From the NCBI GenBank assembly GCA_026874595.1, contig CM049320.1:24501714-24565713 (forward strand): 64,000 nucleotides of DNA. The letters run 5' to 3'. The position numbers were made by a program, and so were the translations under genes. Shown in pieces: positions 36,540 to 48,159 of the stretch (position 1 is the stretch's first letter; each line of letters begins with the position of its first letter). The stretch comes from Sipunculus nudus. Lineage: Eukaryota; Annelida; Sipuncula; Golfingiida; Sipunculidae. The notes beneath the pieces were generated by a model. It was not told the origin of the DNA, did not search any database, and was given only the letters and a program-made list of their open reading frames with translations.

Positions 36540-37410
36540 TCGAAAATGCATTATTTTTTTTTTCAACTTTGTGTAAAGAAGTTTGTCTAAAGTTGCATCA
36601 TCAGACTGGCACAATATATTATATCACAGAACATTTTATACAACAAAATCTTGACTAATTCTCTGCAGAGTTTGAACTTCTTTCTTCACTTTTTTCTCTG
36701 CAATAGAACAGTTGCACTAACGGAATAAATCATTGTCGTCGTGCATGTTTTATTGTTGATAATACAGCCTATAGAAGTATTTATAGCTGCCAACAACTGT
36801 GAGCTGCATGTCCGTTGCCAAGGGTAAGCCTTACTAATGGTGTAGCGAATGACCAGGTCCTGTTTGTACCCACAAGTACAAGCAGACTGTTTTAGTTTTG
36901 CTGTATTTGATACCATGTAAAATCCAATATAGTCATATATGTGATATTAATAACTTTTTGAAGCTCTTTAACAGTAGTGCAAATGGGGCCATGTCGTCTG
37001 CATACATGAGATGGTTTATGATATTACTGCATATACAACATCCATCAGCTTTGTTTTGTCAGGCTCAGGCTCTTTTAGATATATTGAATAAATATAACGT
37101 TGACAATCCTTTTCCTGTTGGACACCATTACTTACTAGAAAGCTGGCAGATATGTTCCATCTTACAGATAATTTCTGATGAACCTACAAGTAGTATAAGA
37201 TTTGAACCAGATATAAAGGGATGCCATTTCTAATAAGTTTGCGAATCAGAGTGCTATGACTGGTTCTATCAAATGCTGCAGAAAAAAGAACGTGTGATCC
37301 CCTTGTCTAACAGTGTTTTATAGATTCTTTTAGCAAGCATATATGCAAGGGTCGGTGCCATGATTCTTATTATATCCAAATTGGTTAACGGTTAAATTAA
37401 AATGAGGTTT
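36540..37410 (-). pseudogene. Dead non-LTR retrotransposon reverse transcriptase (CR1/L2-like)
   Basis: Across several frames the minus strand reads AFDRTSHSTLIRKLIRNGIP, then SFLVSNGVQQ, then HLMYADDMAPFA and, nearer 36750, YLG-like and DDNDLFRQCN segments. These are the ordered RT motifs of a LINE ORF2: the Asp-containing block, the NGVxQ turn and the YADD catalytic box. Frameshifts and stops break it throughout, so it is inactive. The clade is a guess from motif style. Confidence 0.7.
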
Positions 37411-37479
37411 TAGTCTTTCAAAGAATACAAACTCAAATAGTTTGGACAGGACAGTATACATGCAGACTACCCAACGCAT

Positions 37480-37560
37480 GCTGCACCATCAGAGCCATGA
37501 AGAGTGTCTCGTGTCACTTATTGTAAATAGTTGTACAATCCATGTAAAATAAATAAAATT
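37480..37560 (+). repeat. LINE/SINE 3' tail fragment
   Basis: GAGCCATGAAGAGTG and ACAATCCATGTAAAATAAAT match the 3' tail of the SINE at 40672-40910. It is not joined to a tRNA head here, so it is a 5'-truncated copy of that SINE or of its partner LINE. Confidence 0.6.
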
Positions 37561-37892
37561 CATATTGTTTAATAGTAGTTAATAATTTTATTGATTGGAT
37601 TATCACATTAATTACACCTGACCAAAATCATCCGTATATTATGGCATATAAAGTAGGTTTTGTCCCAACTTTCACAGTGGCCATAAGTTTTTTAAACAAC
37701 ATGTTCCAAATTTTACAATCAAATGAGAATCATATCGGGCCGTTCATGAGATGGTTATTATCATAAGGTTTATTGTGCAAATTGGCTTTAAACACAATAT
37801 CGTCGTCTAAATATCTTCTTCATTGTAATTTCGAGATTCTGTTCAAAGAAGATGACAGCCTTCAGAATAAGATGATATACGTACGGTTATTT

Positions 37893-38208
37893 GGATAATA
37901 CGAACCATCACACGATATGTGCTCAGCATCCTTAATAATACGAACCATCACTCGATATATGCTCAACAACCTTAATAATTCGAACCATCACACGATGTGT
38001 CCAGCTACCTTTATAATACGACCCATCACACGATATGTGCTCAGCATCCTTAATAATAAAAACCATCACACGATGTGTCCAGCTACCTTGATAATTCGAA
38101 CTATCACATGATGTGTCCAGCTACCTTAATAATTCGAACCATCACACGATGTGTCCATCTACCTTAATAATACGAACCATCACACGATATGCGTTTAGCA
38201 ACCGTAAT
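37893..38208. repeat. 38-41-bp minisatellite (about 8 units)
   Basis: Units are AATAATACGAACCATCACAC followed by GATATGTGCTCAGCATCCTT or a shorter GATGTGTCCAGCTACCTT variant. The two unit types alternate in part, suggesting higher-order duplication. Confidence 0.9.
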
Positions 38209-38433
38209 ACTATAAGTAAAGTCCTACTTCTGGGTTCCTAAAAATCATGTTTTGTCCTCCGGCTCACAAAACATTGGTTACCATATTCTCATTTCGGGTC
38301 TCTATGGAGATTTCCTTGATATCATGGGTTCACTGTTGACAATTTCTAAGTCTGATTGTCCCAGCCCATTAGATATGATTTTCTTTGTCTGCGGTCATTA
38401 ATTGAACGTGGTCAGTGACGAAACTGCTGTTTT

Positions 38434-39465
38434 TCACTCGAGGAATGTGTGTTTACTTTTATGCGTAGACATGTTATCTTTCCGACTGAAACATTTTCCA
38501 CATATATCACATTGGTACGGTTTTTCTCCAGTGTGCATCCTTTTATGTTTTAAAAGATAATCACAGCGAGTAAAACGTTTGCCACAGGTTTCGCACATGA
38601 AAGGTTTCTCACCACTATGTATTCTTTGATGTGTAAGCAGGTGTTCTCTCAAAAGAAAAGATTTGCCGCATTCTATGCAGGTGTATGGTTTTTCCCATGA
38701 ATGCGATTTCTTATGTAAATACAAGGCACTGGAGGTTCTAAAATATTTACCACAGTCTTTGCACTTGTGCGTTTTCATCCCAGTGTGAATCGTTTCATGG
38801 CTGAGAAGGTAGCTCTTTTTCCGGAACCTTTTACCACATTTATCACACTCGAACGGCTTTAGCCCACTGTGAATCGTTCTATGGTCTTTAAGTCTACTAC
38901 TCCGACTAAAAGTCATGCCACACTCGTCACAGGTGTACGGTTTTTCCCCTGTGTGTGTTTTTATATGTCCAGAAAGACACTGCTTTGTACGGAAACATTT
39001 CTCACATTCTGTACACTGGAATACTTTCTCTTTTGTGTGTATTTTCTGATGGACTTTAAGAATTTTTCCACTTGCAAAATACTTTCCACACTCTTCACAC
39101 TTAAATGGTTTCTCCTTTGCATGCGTTGATTGATGGCTGTCCAAATGCCATTTCACACGGAAGCATTTGCCACATTCCTCACACCTGAAGGGTTTAACAG
39201 TACTATGGTTTTTTTTATGTTTATTTAACTGTCTTTGGGCACTGAAGCTTTTGCCACACTCCTCGCAGTTGTATGGTTTTTCTTTTTCATGAGTCCATTT
39301 GTGCCTTATCAACGTTTCTTTTACGCCAAAACCTTTGCCACATTCTTCACATTTAAATGGTTTTTCACCAGTATGTGTCACCTTATGTTTAATCAGAATA
39401 CGTTTTTCTGTGAATCCTTTGCCACAGTCTTTGCATTTGAAGGGTTTTTCCTCAGTGTGATTCAT
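38434..39465 (-). CDS. C2H2 zinc-finger protein B (12 fingers)
   Basis: This 343-residue intronless reading frame holds 12 complete C2H2 fingers, from FKCKDCGKGFTEKRILIKH to YQCDICGKCFSRKDNMSTH, with TGEKP-type linkers and a three-residue tail after the final KSKH. No effector domain is visible. It is probably a nuclear DNA-binding protein. Finger order and many recognition residues match gene C finger by finger, e.g. fingers 5, 6, 9 and 10-12. The ATG at 39465 is supported because gene C has an ATG in a matching context (CTAAATTCAACACA shortly before). A plausible 3' splice site (TTTGTTTCTAG) lies about 26 nt upstream of the ATG, again as in gene C, so a 5' UTR exon is likely. Confidence 0.9.
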   Translation of the reverse strand: MNHTEEKPFKCKDCGKGFTEKRILIKHKVTHTGEKPFKCEECGKGFGVKETLIRHKWTHEKEKPYNCEECGKSFSAQRQLNKHKKNHSTVKPFRCEECGKCFRVKWHLDSHQSTHAKEKPFKCEECGKYFASGKILKVHQKIHTKEKVFQCTECEKCFRTKQCLSGHIKTHTGEKPYTCDECGMTFSRSSRLKDHRTIHSGLKPFECDKCGKRFRKKSYLLSHETIHTGMKTHKCKDCGKYFRTSSALYLHKKSHSWEKPYTCIECGKSFLLREHLLTHQRIHSGEKPFMCETCGKRFTRCDYLLKHKRMHTGEKPYQCDICGKCFSRKDNMSTHKSKHTFLE

Positions 39466-39730
39466 TTTGTGTTGAATTTAGATAAATTGCTAGAAACAAA
39501 TGTCAAACTCTCACAAAAATAAGTTTCTCCGATTGTCTATCGTTTTTTCGGGTTCAGTTAGTTTTCCACTTTGTTTAAAGTATTTTTCTCACCTGTTGTA
39601 CGGTTGCTTTGTTACAGCTGAGTCCAAATTTACTGCAAAGACAAATGTAGAAAGTAGTCAACAAGTGCCAAACTACTTGAATATGTGGTATAGGTGCATT
39701 ATCTAGGGATGAAATTCAGGGGGTAAAACA

Positions 39731-40657
39731 ACTTGTGAACCCACATTTTTGCTTTTTAAAAATGTGGATGCAATGCCTAATAGACTTTCCTATACCTTAC
39801 TATAAATAATATATTAATAATTTATCAAATGTTTAAGTTATATAGGAAAAATAAGTGTCATTTCTTCGCTTATTTTTCTTGACGTGATATGTGTATGCGA
39901 TATCATTGACAAACATACCAAAACGTGGGTTTATCGCAAATATACACAGAACTGAACCCACATTTTGTAAAAAAGAAATGGGTACAACGCCGAAAAGGCT
40001 TCCACTATATACTGATATTAGTCATATGTAATATTAATCTACAAGACAGAAATATGCAGTAACAAGCAAATTCGTGGAATTAATGTCCCCCGCTTTGGAC
40101 TCTTGTTGTCTTTTATGCTTGATAAGCAACCAAAATTATGACATGTGGAGAAGATCTTGAGGGCACATGAAAACTTAAACAGATGCACTATGACATGTAA
40201 AGACATCTGCAGGCAAACATAAAAACTAAAACACATTGAGAAATAGGACCAAAATCCACTATGACATGTGGACACATCTTCGTGCGAACATAAAAACTAA
40301 AAACATTGAGAAATTAGACCAAAATTTGACAATATTGTTTTTGAGTTGGAGAGAATTATTTTTCAGATAGACACTCAAAAACAAACCCAAACCAAGGTAT
40401 GCATGAGAGCAATCACTGACCCAAATTTGAATGAAATCGGATAAAATTTAGGAAGTTCATCGCACGGAAACAAAAAAAAAAAACTTGACGGATGGACAGA
40501 GAGCAGATAGACAGACGGACAGACAGAGAGACAAACCCAAATCAAGGTCCCCCGCATCCGCGTCACTTCTTGACTAATTTTTCTGGACGTGTTACGCGAC
40601 GTCATTGACAAAATACCTAAAGTGTGTTCACTTTGCACAAAAACGTGGGTTCACGAG
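39731..40657. mobile_element. E3: possible third hairpin-ended element
   Basis: The left end has GTGAACCCACATTTTTG whose inner part folds with AAAAATGTGG (39741-39750 with 39758-39767). The right end carries CAAAAACGTGGGTTCAC, an inverted copy of the left arm. Inside are diverged repeats of GACATGTGGACACATCT type and a GACGGACAGAC simple repeat. This is the E1/E2 plan, but the loop is not GAA and the core units are poorly conserved. Confidence 0.45.
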
Positions 40658-40671
40658 CAGAAATGTTGAAA

Positions 40672-40910
40672 TAGTAATATAAACTTATTTATTTTACATG
40701 GATTGTGCAAATAGTTATTATAACTAATCGCGGCACTCTGCATGGCTCAGATTGTGGCGTTCGGTAGACGGTAGAGGTGGAGGAAACCGGAGAACCCGGA
40801 GAAAACCACCGGCCTTGGAGGGCAACTACAAACCACTCTCATAGCCACGCCGGGGATCGAATCCAGGTCGCCAGCGTAGAGAGCCGAGCGTTTTACCACT
40901 CGAACGTCCA
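40672..40910 (-). mobile_element. tRNA-derived SINE (about 240 bp)
   Basis: On the minus strand the head has an A-box-like GTTCGAGTGGTAAAACG and B-box GGATTCGATCCC. A central block follows with TTTTCTCCGGGTTCTCCGGT and TTCCTCCAC, like the conserved SINE core domains shared across metazoans (possibly Nin-DC; from memory, not checked). The 3' tail ends ACAATCCATGTAAAATAAAT. Gene-like pol III boxes are intact, so it may still have been mobile recently. It abuts E1-b. Confidence 0.8.
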
Positions 40911-42355
40911 GTAAAAATAACAGATGACCCAGGGGTCATGAAGCTTAGCTGACAAGCATGAGATAATGGCCTAATTATTTACAACTGGTGTCTTATTAGG
41001 AAGAAAATGATTGAAAATGATATTAAAATGTTGGGAAGGGGCAGGAAGATTTGAACGCAAAAAGCACATTACATGATGGTTCAGGACAAAATACTATGCA
41101 TAACTGAACATTTGCTACTGATTCAAACAGTGAAATTGATGTTTCAAGAACATACCTTGCAGAATATAGATCACCATGACCTTATTCAAGGTTTGCAAGG
41201 ATTTTTTTTCAGCTGAGCTTAAAAGGTACAAGTAGCGCCACCAGTCCTCCGCAGCTGATAGAAATTGTCATAATCAATAATCATATGAACTTCCAGGACA
41301 CTAGATGAAACAACAGTCGATCAACAGATGTAAAGTTGCATTTGTTGTCTCAAAATAGAGGGGACAATGCATGAAGAGTAGAAGACATTCACAAAAGGAA
41401 TGTTATCATCTGAATGCCAAGTTTTGTAGGTGGTATCAAAATTCAACTGGAATATAGCTCGGATGATACGGGAAACACAGGCCTAATTTCAGGTTTCCAA
41501 AGAGATTTTTCATGGACCTCCCTGGATGTCAAGTTAGACGTGTAAGGGTTACTATTTGTGCCCTCACAACGAACGACCACACCTTAAAAGGTCTCAAAAA
41601 TAAAATATTAAAACAAAATGCGTAAAATCTGAAAAAATTGCAGTTGGCGCCACTAGTCTGCAGGAACTGACGAAACACTCCATGATGAATGTGCATTAAA
41701 AAATCATGGTGATAAATGCATTAGTTGTTTAGATACTTGAGCTTTTGTATCTCACTTTAAATTATATATGTACTTAGGGCACAGACAAACCCTTTAGCTC
41801 TAAGGATATTGGTAAGAGGTTCTAATTCCAAGTTTGCAAGGAGATTTTTGTAAGCCTCCCTGGGTGTACAATTAATATATTCGCGGAACAACTGATACGA
41901 TAAGTGCCCTGTTAACGGATGACTGCATTTCTGAAGTTCTCCAAAATAGAGAAAAATGCGGGGGAAAAATCGGAGAAAAAACAGATGGTGCTACCAGACT
42001 GCATAAACTGATGAAACACTCCATGATCAATAGGTATGCAAATAATCATGGTTATCAATTTACACTACAGCCTTTGTATGAAATTTTTAATAATTCTTGT
42101 AGGTACGTCTGAGCCCAATAGCTCAAAGGATATGGGTAACAGAGACTTTATTTTAGGTTTCTTATGAGATTTTTCATGGACCTCCCTGGATGTCAGGCTA
42201 GAAGATTCCAGGTCCCAAGGTTACGATTTGTGCCCTGTTAAGAGCGGACCAAATCTGTGAAGGTCTAAAAATTGAGGAAAAAATGCGAAAAAAAAACGAA
42301 AAAAATCAATGTTGAGCCACCAGTCTGCAGGAACTGATGAAACATTCCATGGTCA
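40911..42355 (-). mobile_element. E1-b: reverse-orientation copy of E1
   Basis: The left boundary (TGACCCAGGGGTCATGAAGC then TTAGCTGAC) is the reverse complement of the E1-a right end. Diverged core units follow, marked by AGTCTGCAGGAACTGA-like sites near 41240, 41656, 41996 and 42322 and by TTGGCGCCACTAGT, the reverse of the E1 core motif. The hairpin end is missing. Sequence of another repeat type (GTTGTTGAGTTATCGCGCGC) starts at about 42361. Confidence 0.65.
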
Positions 42356-42722
42356 TGATGTTGTTGAGTTATCGCGCGCAAAAAATATCAACGATTGGGC
42401 TGTGGCGGCCGTATTGGAATTCCGACAGGTCTGTAGTTCAATAGGTCTAGAGCCCTTGTACGTACCAATCATCCCTGTGAATTTGGGAAAGCTTATAAAT
42501 ACGTTGTTGTTGAGCTGTCGCGCGCGAAAGAAAAGTGTCACTGACGGAAGAACGGAAGGACAGAAAGAAGGAAGGACGGACTGACACGGTTATCACTATT
42601 GCGCACATCTTGTCAAGCGGGATCATAAAAAGAATGCAAAGAATCATAGCGATCAATGCAGTAGTAATTCATATATGGAACCCTTTTTTCAAATATTCTG
42701 ACCCTGTCACCGCCTCACTGTA

Positions 42723-43978
42723 TAGGGCTGCGCAATTGTATCGATATATCGATATATCGCGATAGGGTGGTTCGCATATAGCGTATCGCGATATCTTTTT
42801 TTTTCAAATATCGATATTACCCGATATTTTGTTTATGTGCCTAAAACTTATTCCTTTTAGTAAAAATAATGTTTCTGTTACATTTTTAGACATCTAAATG
42901 AGTTGGGAGCAGTTCTCATTCTCATGTTTTCTACAGGAAGATCAAGTTCAACTTAACAGAATTATTGTTTAAGAACGGAGGTCATGCGCTGTAGTATGCA
43001 CGGCTGCAATTTTGCGCACCATCTATCCCTCTATGTGCTAAATCACAGTCTAGAATTCTCTAACTGCCCAGTTTTTTGCATATAAAAGACCCAAAAAACT
43101 ATAATTTTAAGTTTTTTTCGGTCAACAGTATATTAGCAAGTAATGTTGCCATATTTCGTGTTTGAAATAAACTGATCTGCATAAACTTATTGTGTCATTA
43201 TATTTATCCACTTTTTCTGTGGAGACTCAAATTAACGAAATTTCAAAATCATGTTACTTTTATTTACGCAATATTGGAAAAAACCATCGTTTTATCACAA
43301 ACGATGCTTGCAAAGCACGTACGTGTGACTTTCAGATTATACTATGGAAATGGCATACTGTGTTGAGTGCCAGGTACTCTCATCAGTAGAATACAGCGTA
43401 TTCAAAATACTGCAGCCAGGATTATAACTCGAACGTCGAAATTTGTCCATATTACCCCAATACTGAAACAACTGCACTGGCTACCAGCGTAATGCCGAAT
43501 TCCGTTTTAGATTTTCTCACTAAGATAGCTACAAAGGATTGACTGGTGCAGACCCATCATATCTACGTGATCTTCTTGTTCAATATATTCCATTCAGGGC
43601 CCTGCGTTCTTCGAAAAAAGTGCTTGTTGGCAACACCGATGGGCAGCACAGAAATACATTGGGGAGAAATGTTTAAGGATAGTTGCCCCGGCTCTGTGGA
43701 ACAGTAGACCTGACATTGTGGAACATGCTGATTCTTTAGTTACTTTTAAATCGCGCTTAAAAATGTACTTATTTAAATCATACTTTATTTAAACTCTTAC
43801 ATGCACTAATTATTATCATTCTTAATTTTCATGGTATAGTACGTTTTACTTTAGCTTTTACACTTTTTATTGTACAGCGCTTTAGACCGGGGTATTATTC
43901 TTGATTCAGCGCTGTATAAATAATACATGTATAATCGATCATAATAATAATAACAATAATGATAAAGAATTATCAATA

Positions 43979-44033
<55 letters not shown>

Positions 44034-44154
44034 AGCACACTTATTTCCTATAAATTTAATATAATGCATGTAAATATCGCAATAAGTATCGCGATACGCT
44101 ACCAAATATGGCAATATCTTGAGATACGAAATTTGTAGGCGATATCCAGCTCTA
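42723..44154. mobile_element. hAT-like element containing a LINE fragment
   Basis: The ends are TAGGGCTGCGCAAT and its imperfect inverse (CCAGCTCTA), both next to runs of TATCGATATATCGCGATA type. The flanks TCACTGTA (left) and TCACTTGTA (right) look like an imperfect 8-bp target duplication, typical of hAT. The middle is a LINE 3' end (43385-43930) and a (TA)n array at 43982-44029, so the original element has been filled by later insertions. Confidence 0.55.
43385..43930 (+). pseudogene. LINE ORF2 C-terminus and 3' end (CR1/L2-like), degenerate
   Basis: Broken frames read RIQNTAARIITRTSKFVHIT, then PILKQLHWLPA, LTGADPSYLRDLLVQYIPF and RALRSSK. This is the conserved region after the RT domain in many CR1/L2-type elements. 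It ends with TACAGCGCTTTAGACC and GCGCTGTATAAATAATA, a usual 3' UTR. Stops and frameshifts make it inactive. Confidence 0.7.
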
Positions 44155-44559
44155 GTCACTTGTATGATCATTACTAATGTAAACAACATGTGACTCTCAG
44201 TGCCTTAATTGGCACCCATGTCTAATGTCAGCATGCAATTATTATCTCCTAACTCATGCAGGTAATCCTTTTGCAAAATTTTGAAAAGACCATAGCAAGG
44301 ATCCCTGCACTATCACCGTGCATTTAAATCTTCTTCATCTCTGGAAACAATATGAACTATCAAAGGCAGCACATGCATAAGTTTCTATTAATATTTACAA
44401 TTCCGCTTCAGGATTATTAGGCCTACAAAGGTTTGTGGATGTTGTCTAAGCATATTCGGCATTTGCTCCATTTACTTAATTTTTGTAAGTTACGATTCTT
44501 AGACGAAATTTGCATGCGCACGAAAGTGTGCATGAGATCTACTCTTGAACTTCATGGAC

Positions 44560-46311
44560 AACTAAAATAGGGGTAGTTGACAAGCGACCACGTGTATCCG
44601 CCAAATTCAGAGCGGAACGGGTGAAGTGATTCATTGATTGAGTGGCAGGAGGAAATAGAGTGAGGTGTGCTGCATATTAGCATGGATGTTTGTAGCCGAA
44701 ATATGTATGTAGGTTGCGCCACCTACCACAAATCCAGAAAGCTGTCCAAGTTGTATACATATACAAATTTTAGGCAGAAAAGTCAAACCACTACAGAGAT
44801 ATGAGCTTGAATGTCTGCAGCGTTAACTAGAATGTAGATTGCGCCACCTGTCATAAAATCAAGAAAGCTGTCCAGGATGTATAAACCTGCAACATTTAAG
44901 GCAGTTATGTCAAAACACTATAGAGATATGAGTGATTTTAGCCCACGGCAGACAAACAGACGGACGCTGTGTAAAAATGGTTGCAGGTGGCCTCCCCAGT
45001 TTTGTGTATGATAAAGAGCTATGTGAGATCTATACACATCCAAAATTTTCGCCCAAACAGTCAAAAGGTTCCCGAGATATGAGCTTGAATGTCTGCAGCG
45101 TTAACTAGAATGTAGATTGCGCCACCTGTCATAAAATCAAGAAAGCTGTCCAGGATGTATAAACCTGCAACATTTAAGGCAGTTATGTCAAAACACTACA
45201 GAGATATGAGTGATTTTAGCCCACGGCAGACAAACAGACGGACGCTGTGTAAAAATGGTTGCAGGTAGCCTCCCCAGTTTTGTGTATGATAAAGAGCTAT
45301 GTGAGATCTATACACATCCAAAATTTTCGCCCAAACAGTCAAAAGGTTCCCGAGATATGAGCTTGAATGTCTGCAGCGTTAACTAGAATGTAGATTGCGC
45401 CACCTGTCATAAAATCAAGAAAGCTGTCCAGGATGTATAAACCTGCAACATTTAAGGCAGTTATGTCAAAACACTACAGAGGTATGAGTGATTTTAGCCC
45501 ACGGCAGACAAACAGACGGACGCTGTGTAAAAATGGTTGCAGGTGGCCTCCCCAGTTTTGAGTATGATAAAGAGCTATGTGAGATCTATACACATGCAAA
45601 ATTTTGGCCCAATCGGTCAAACGGTTCCCAAGATATGAGCTTGGATGTCTGCAGCGTAAACTAGAAGGGTGTAGGTAGCGCCACCTGTCATAAAATCAAA
45701 AAAGCTGTCCAGGATGTATAAAACTGCAAAATTTTAGGCAGATATGTCAAACCACTGCCGAGATATGAGTGTCAAACGGTCGAACGGTTCCCAAGATATG
45801 AGCTTGCATGTCTGCAGCGTAAACAAGATTGTAGGTTGAGTCACCTGTCATAAAATCAAGAAAGCTATCCAGGATGTATACGCATGCCGAATTTAAGGTG
45901 AATTAGTCAAACCACTGCAGATATATGAGTGATTTTAACCCAAGGCAGATGAACAGATGGACTCTGTGCAAATGTGATTGCAGGTGGCGCCACCATTTTT
46001 TGTATATGTTATAAAGATATCCAAGGGCTACATTTGTACAAAAAAAAATTTCCTGATCGGTCAAACGGTTCCCGAGATATGTGGAATTATGTATGGAAAC
46101 AGACGCACAAATGGACGCTGGGCAGAGAGGAAAGGTCAAAGGTCAACGCAAATTGGTTATGGCACCAGTTCACATGTGACTCGATAATTGGTGTAGGATT
46201 CGGAAAAATTCGTCCAATAGTCTCAGAGGAGTTCTCCGGGAACGAACGCGGCGGCGGCGGCGGAACCCGGTCAAAAACATAGTATCCGCAAAACTTCGTT
46301 TTGGCGGATAC
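44560..46311 (-). mobile_element. E2-b: reverse-orientation copy of E2
   Basis: The right end is the E2 hairpin (46282-46311: GTATCCGCAAAAC, TTC, GTTTTGGCGGATAC). The left end has GTGTATCCGCCAAAT at 44592-44606, the inverted copy of the arm, preceded by GTTGACAAGCGACC and AACTAAAATAG. The core has three near-identical 278-bp units (starts 44807, 45085, 45363) then diverged ones from 45641. Compared with E2-a it has the same boundaries and unit length, proving a family. Confidence 0.8.
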
Positions 46312-47933
46312 AAATATCACGTGTGTACATTGTGAAAACATAGGCCTAGGGCGCTCCATCCTCGCCTAACAGGCCGCGGTTATCGCTCAGCGGAGTGACC
46401 TCTCGTGGTTATCTAAGTATAACTGCAAATATGTTTAGAGTCTTGGTCCAGGGTTGTGTTGTTCCATGACTAAGACGGCTACGACTCAGTCACTCACGTT
46501 ACATTAGCAAAATCATCCCAACCTGGGTCGCACATAATGGAAGGAAAAATACCAAAAAATAAAAAAAGATCCGTTTAGATCAGATCCTTTTAGCGATTTT
46601 TAAAATAGGTGTTACATTATGGTTCAATTAACTGTCTAAAAAGGGCGAGGCCAGAGAAAATCAGGTCAGTAAATGCAATATATGTATCACTAAGAAAGAA
46701 GAGAACCTATCAACATTATTTATCACTAGTTTTAGGCGTCAGTACCCAAAGGGCATACATGGTGGCAACAGAGAGGCACGGGTCCTCCGTACACGTGTTA
46801 ATTGAAGGATTCAAGAGAGAGCACACGCAAGTGTGGTATGTCATCCTAGCCGCCTGCAGCGACAAAACGTCTTGCACCGTAAATGGACAACTGTTTCGTC
46901 GCCTCCCCAAATATGGAGATATATAAGTGGTGTTTGACCACGATACGATCGTATTTTATGGAAAAGGCAGTTTTATTGCCAGTTTCCCGGACTGGGTGAC
47001 ATGAAAACTTGTCCACCATGGCAAAAGTATCTTATTTTCAATACAACTGCATTAACATATTGGCAACTGTAAGTGCGTTAACTTTAGTTGCGTATTTTGT
47101 TCTACGAAAACACAGGTCGCACTGCTCATATCCGCCATGACAGAAGCTATAAGAATGTATATAGCGGCAACAATGCTTTGTGTACCGGGCCCTTTTATAC
47201 AAGGGTTATTGATTTAATTGAGCAGTGAATTTATGCAATTAGCTTATCATAACAGAATTTTGTCTTTAAAACATGAGATACTAGAGTTACTGAGGGGTTT
47301 TCTTCTTTTTATAGACACAGATCATACTGAGCGGATCGAGTATAGAATCAGGTCAACATGGACGATGTTATGGGTGTATACGGACGGACGTAATGATGTT
47401 TGGGATTCATGTAATGCAGAAGTAAGAGGCATGTCGATGTCATATCATTACGCATGTCATGGCTTGTGTTGATTATTACTAATATGAGACGGTTCAGTCA
47501 GTTTAGACCCATCTGGGAAATAAAGACCGGATTCTATAATCGGGCCTACTGGGCTTAGAATTTCACCCAAGTGCATACATAGGTGGGGACTAATATGTAC
47601 TCTCAGATATAGCTAACATTTACGTCACCCTTGGTGGATAATTTCATGCTATTAAATAAAACCATATTTTACCTTTTGTGTTTATTATGCGCACCAAATC
47701 AAGCTTGTTAATTTTCGGGCATCCTGTTCCTAGTTTGTGCCGGTACCGGGCAGATAGGCCTAAATAAATGGTTCCCTCGTCCACGACGTCGTATGAATGT
47801 GACTTGTGTAAAGGAATGTTAACTCGTGGCCATGACAAGGTCCAGGGTGCCATCTGCCCCAGCTGCTCTTCCCAATGTTAGGCTGCACTGTAAATGAATG
47901 AATGTAGTATAGGTTAACGACACTCTCACCTGC
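46312..47933. other. Intergenic region, no recognised gene
   Basis: It contains ORFs of 105 codons (46609-46926) and 84 codons (47218-47472) on the plus strand with no recognisable domain and no splice or regulatory support. Nothing else could be supported. Confidence 0.4.
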
Positions 47934-48007
47934 GGTCTCTCCGTCACGCTCCAATAACAGTGTAAATGGAGCGTAGCGGAATGTTATTGGAGCGCGGCGG
48001 AGAGACC
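47934..48007. repeat. 74-nt near-perfect hairpin
   Basis: The left arm begins GGTCTCTCCGTCACGCTCCA; the right arm ends GGAGCGCGGCGGAGAGACC. The 26-nt arms pair with two mismatches around a 22-nt spacer. Confidence 0.7.
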
Positions 48008-48159
48008 TCTTACGGTGAAAGGGTTTTGTGGACGTGCACACACGTAGTAAGTCTAACAGAGACATAAAACACGTGGTAGACCTAACAAAGATGTGACAAG
48101 GTAGTCACGGAATCTGAAGTTGCTATCCTTTCACGCATGTTTCGTCAGTCTTGGTTGAC

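Noticed and set aside
37893-38208. CRISPR-like regular repeats
   Set aside because: Direct minisatellite with no unique spacers, in a eukaryotic genome.
38869-39522. Plus-strand ORFs across gene B
   Set aside because: Antisense of the repeated finger codons; Phe/Thr-rich pattern mirrors the C2H2 repeats.
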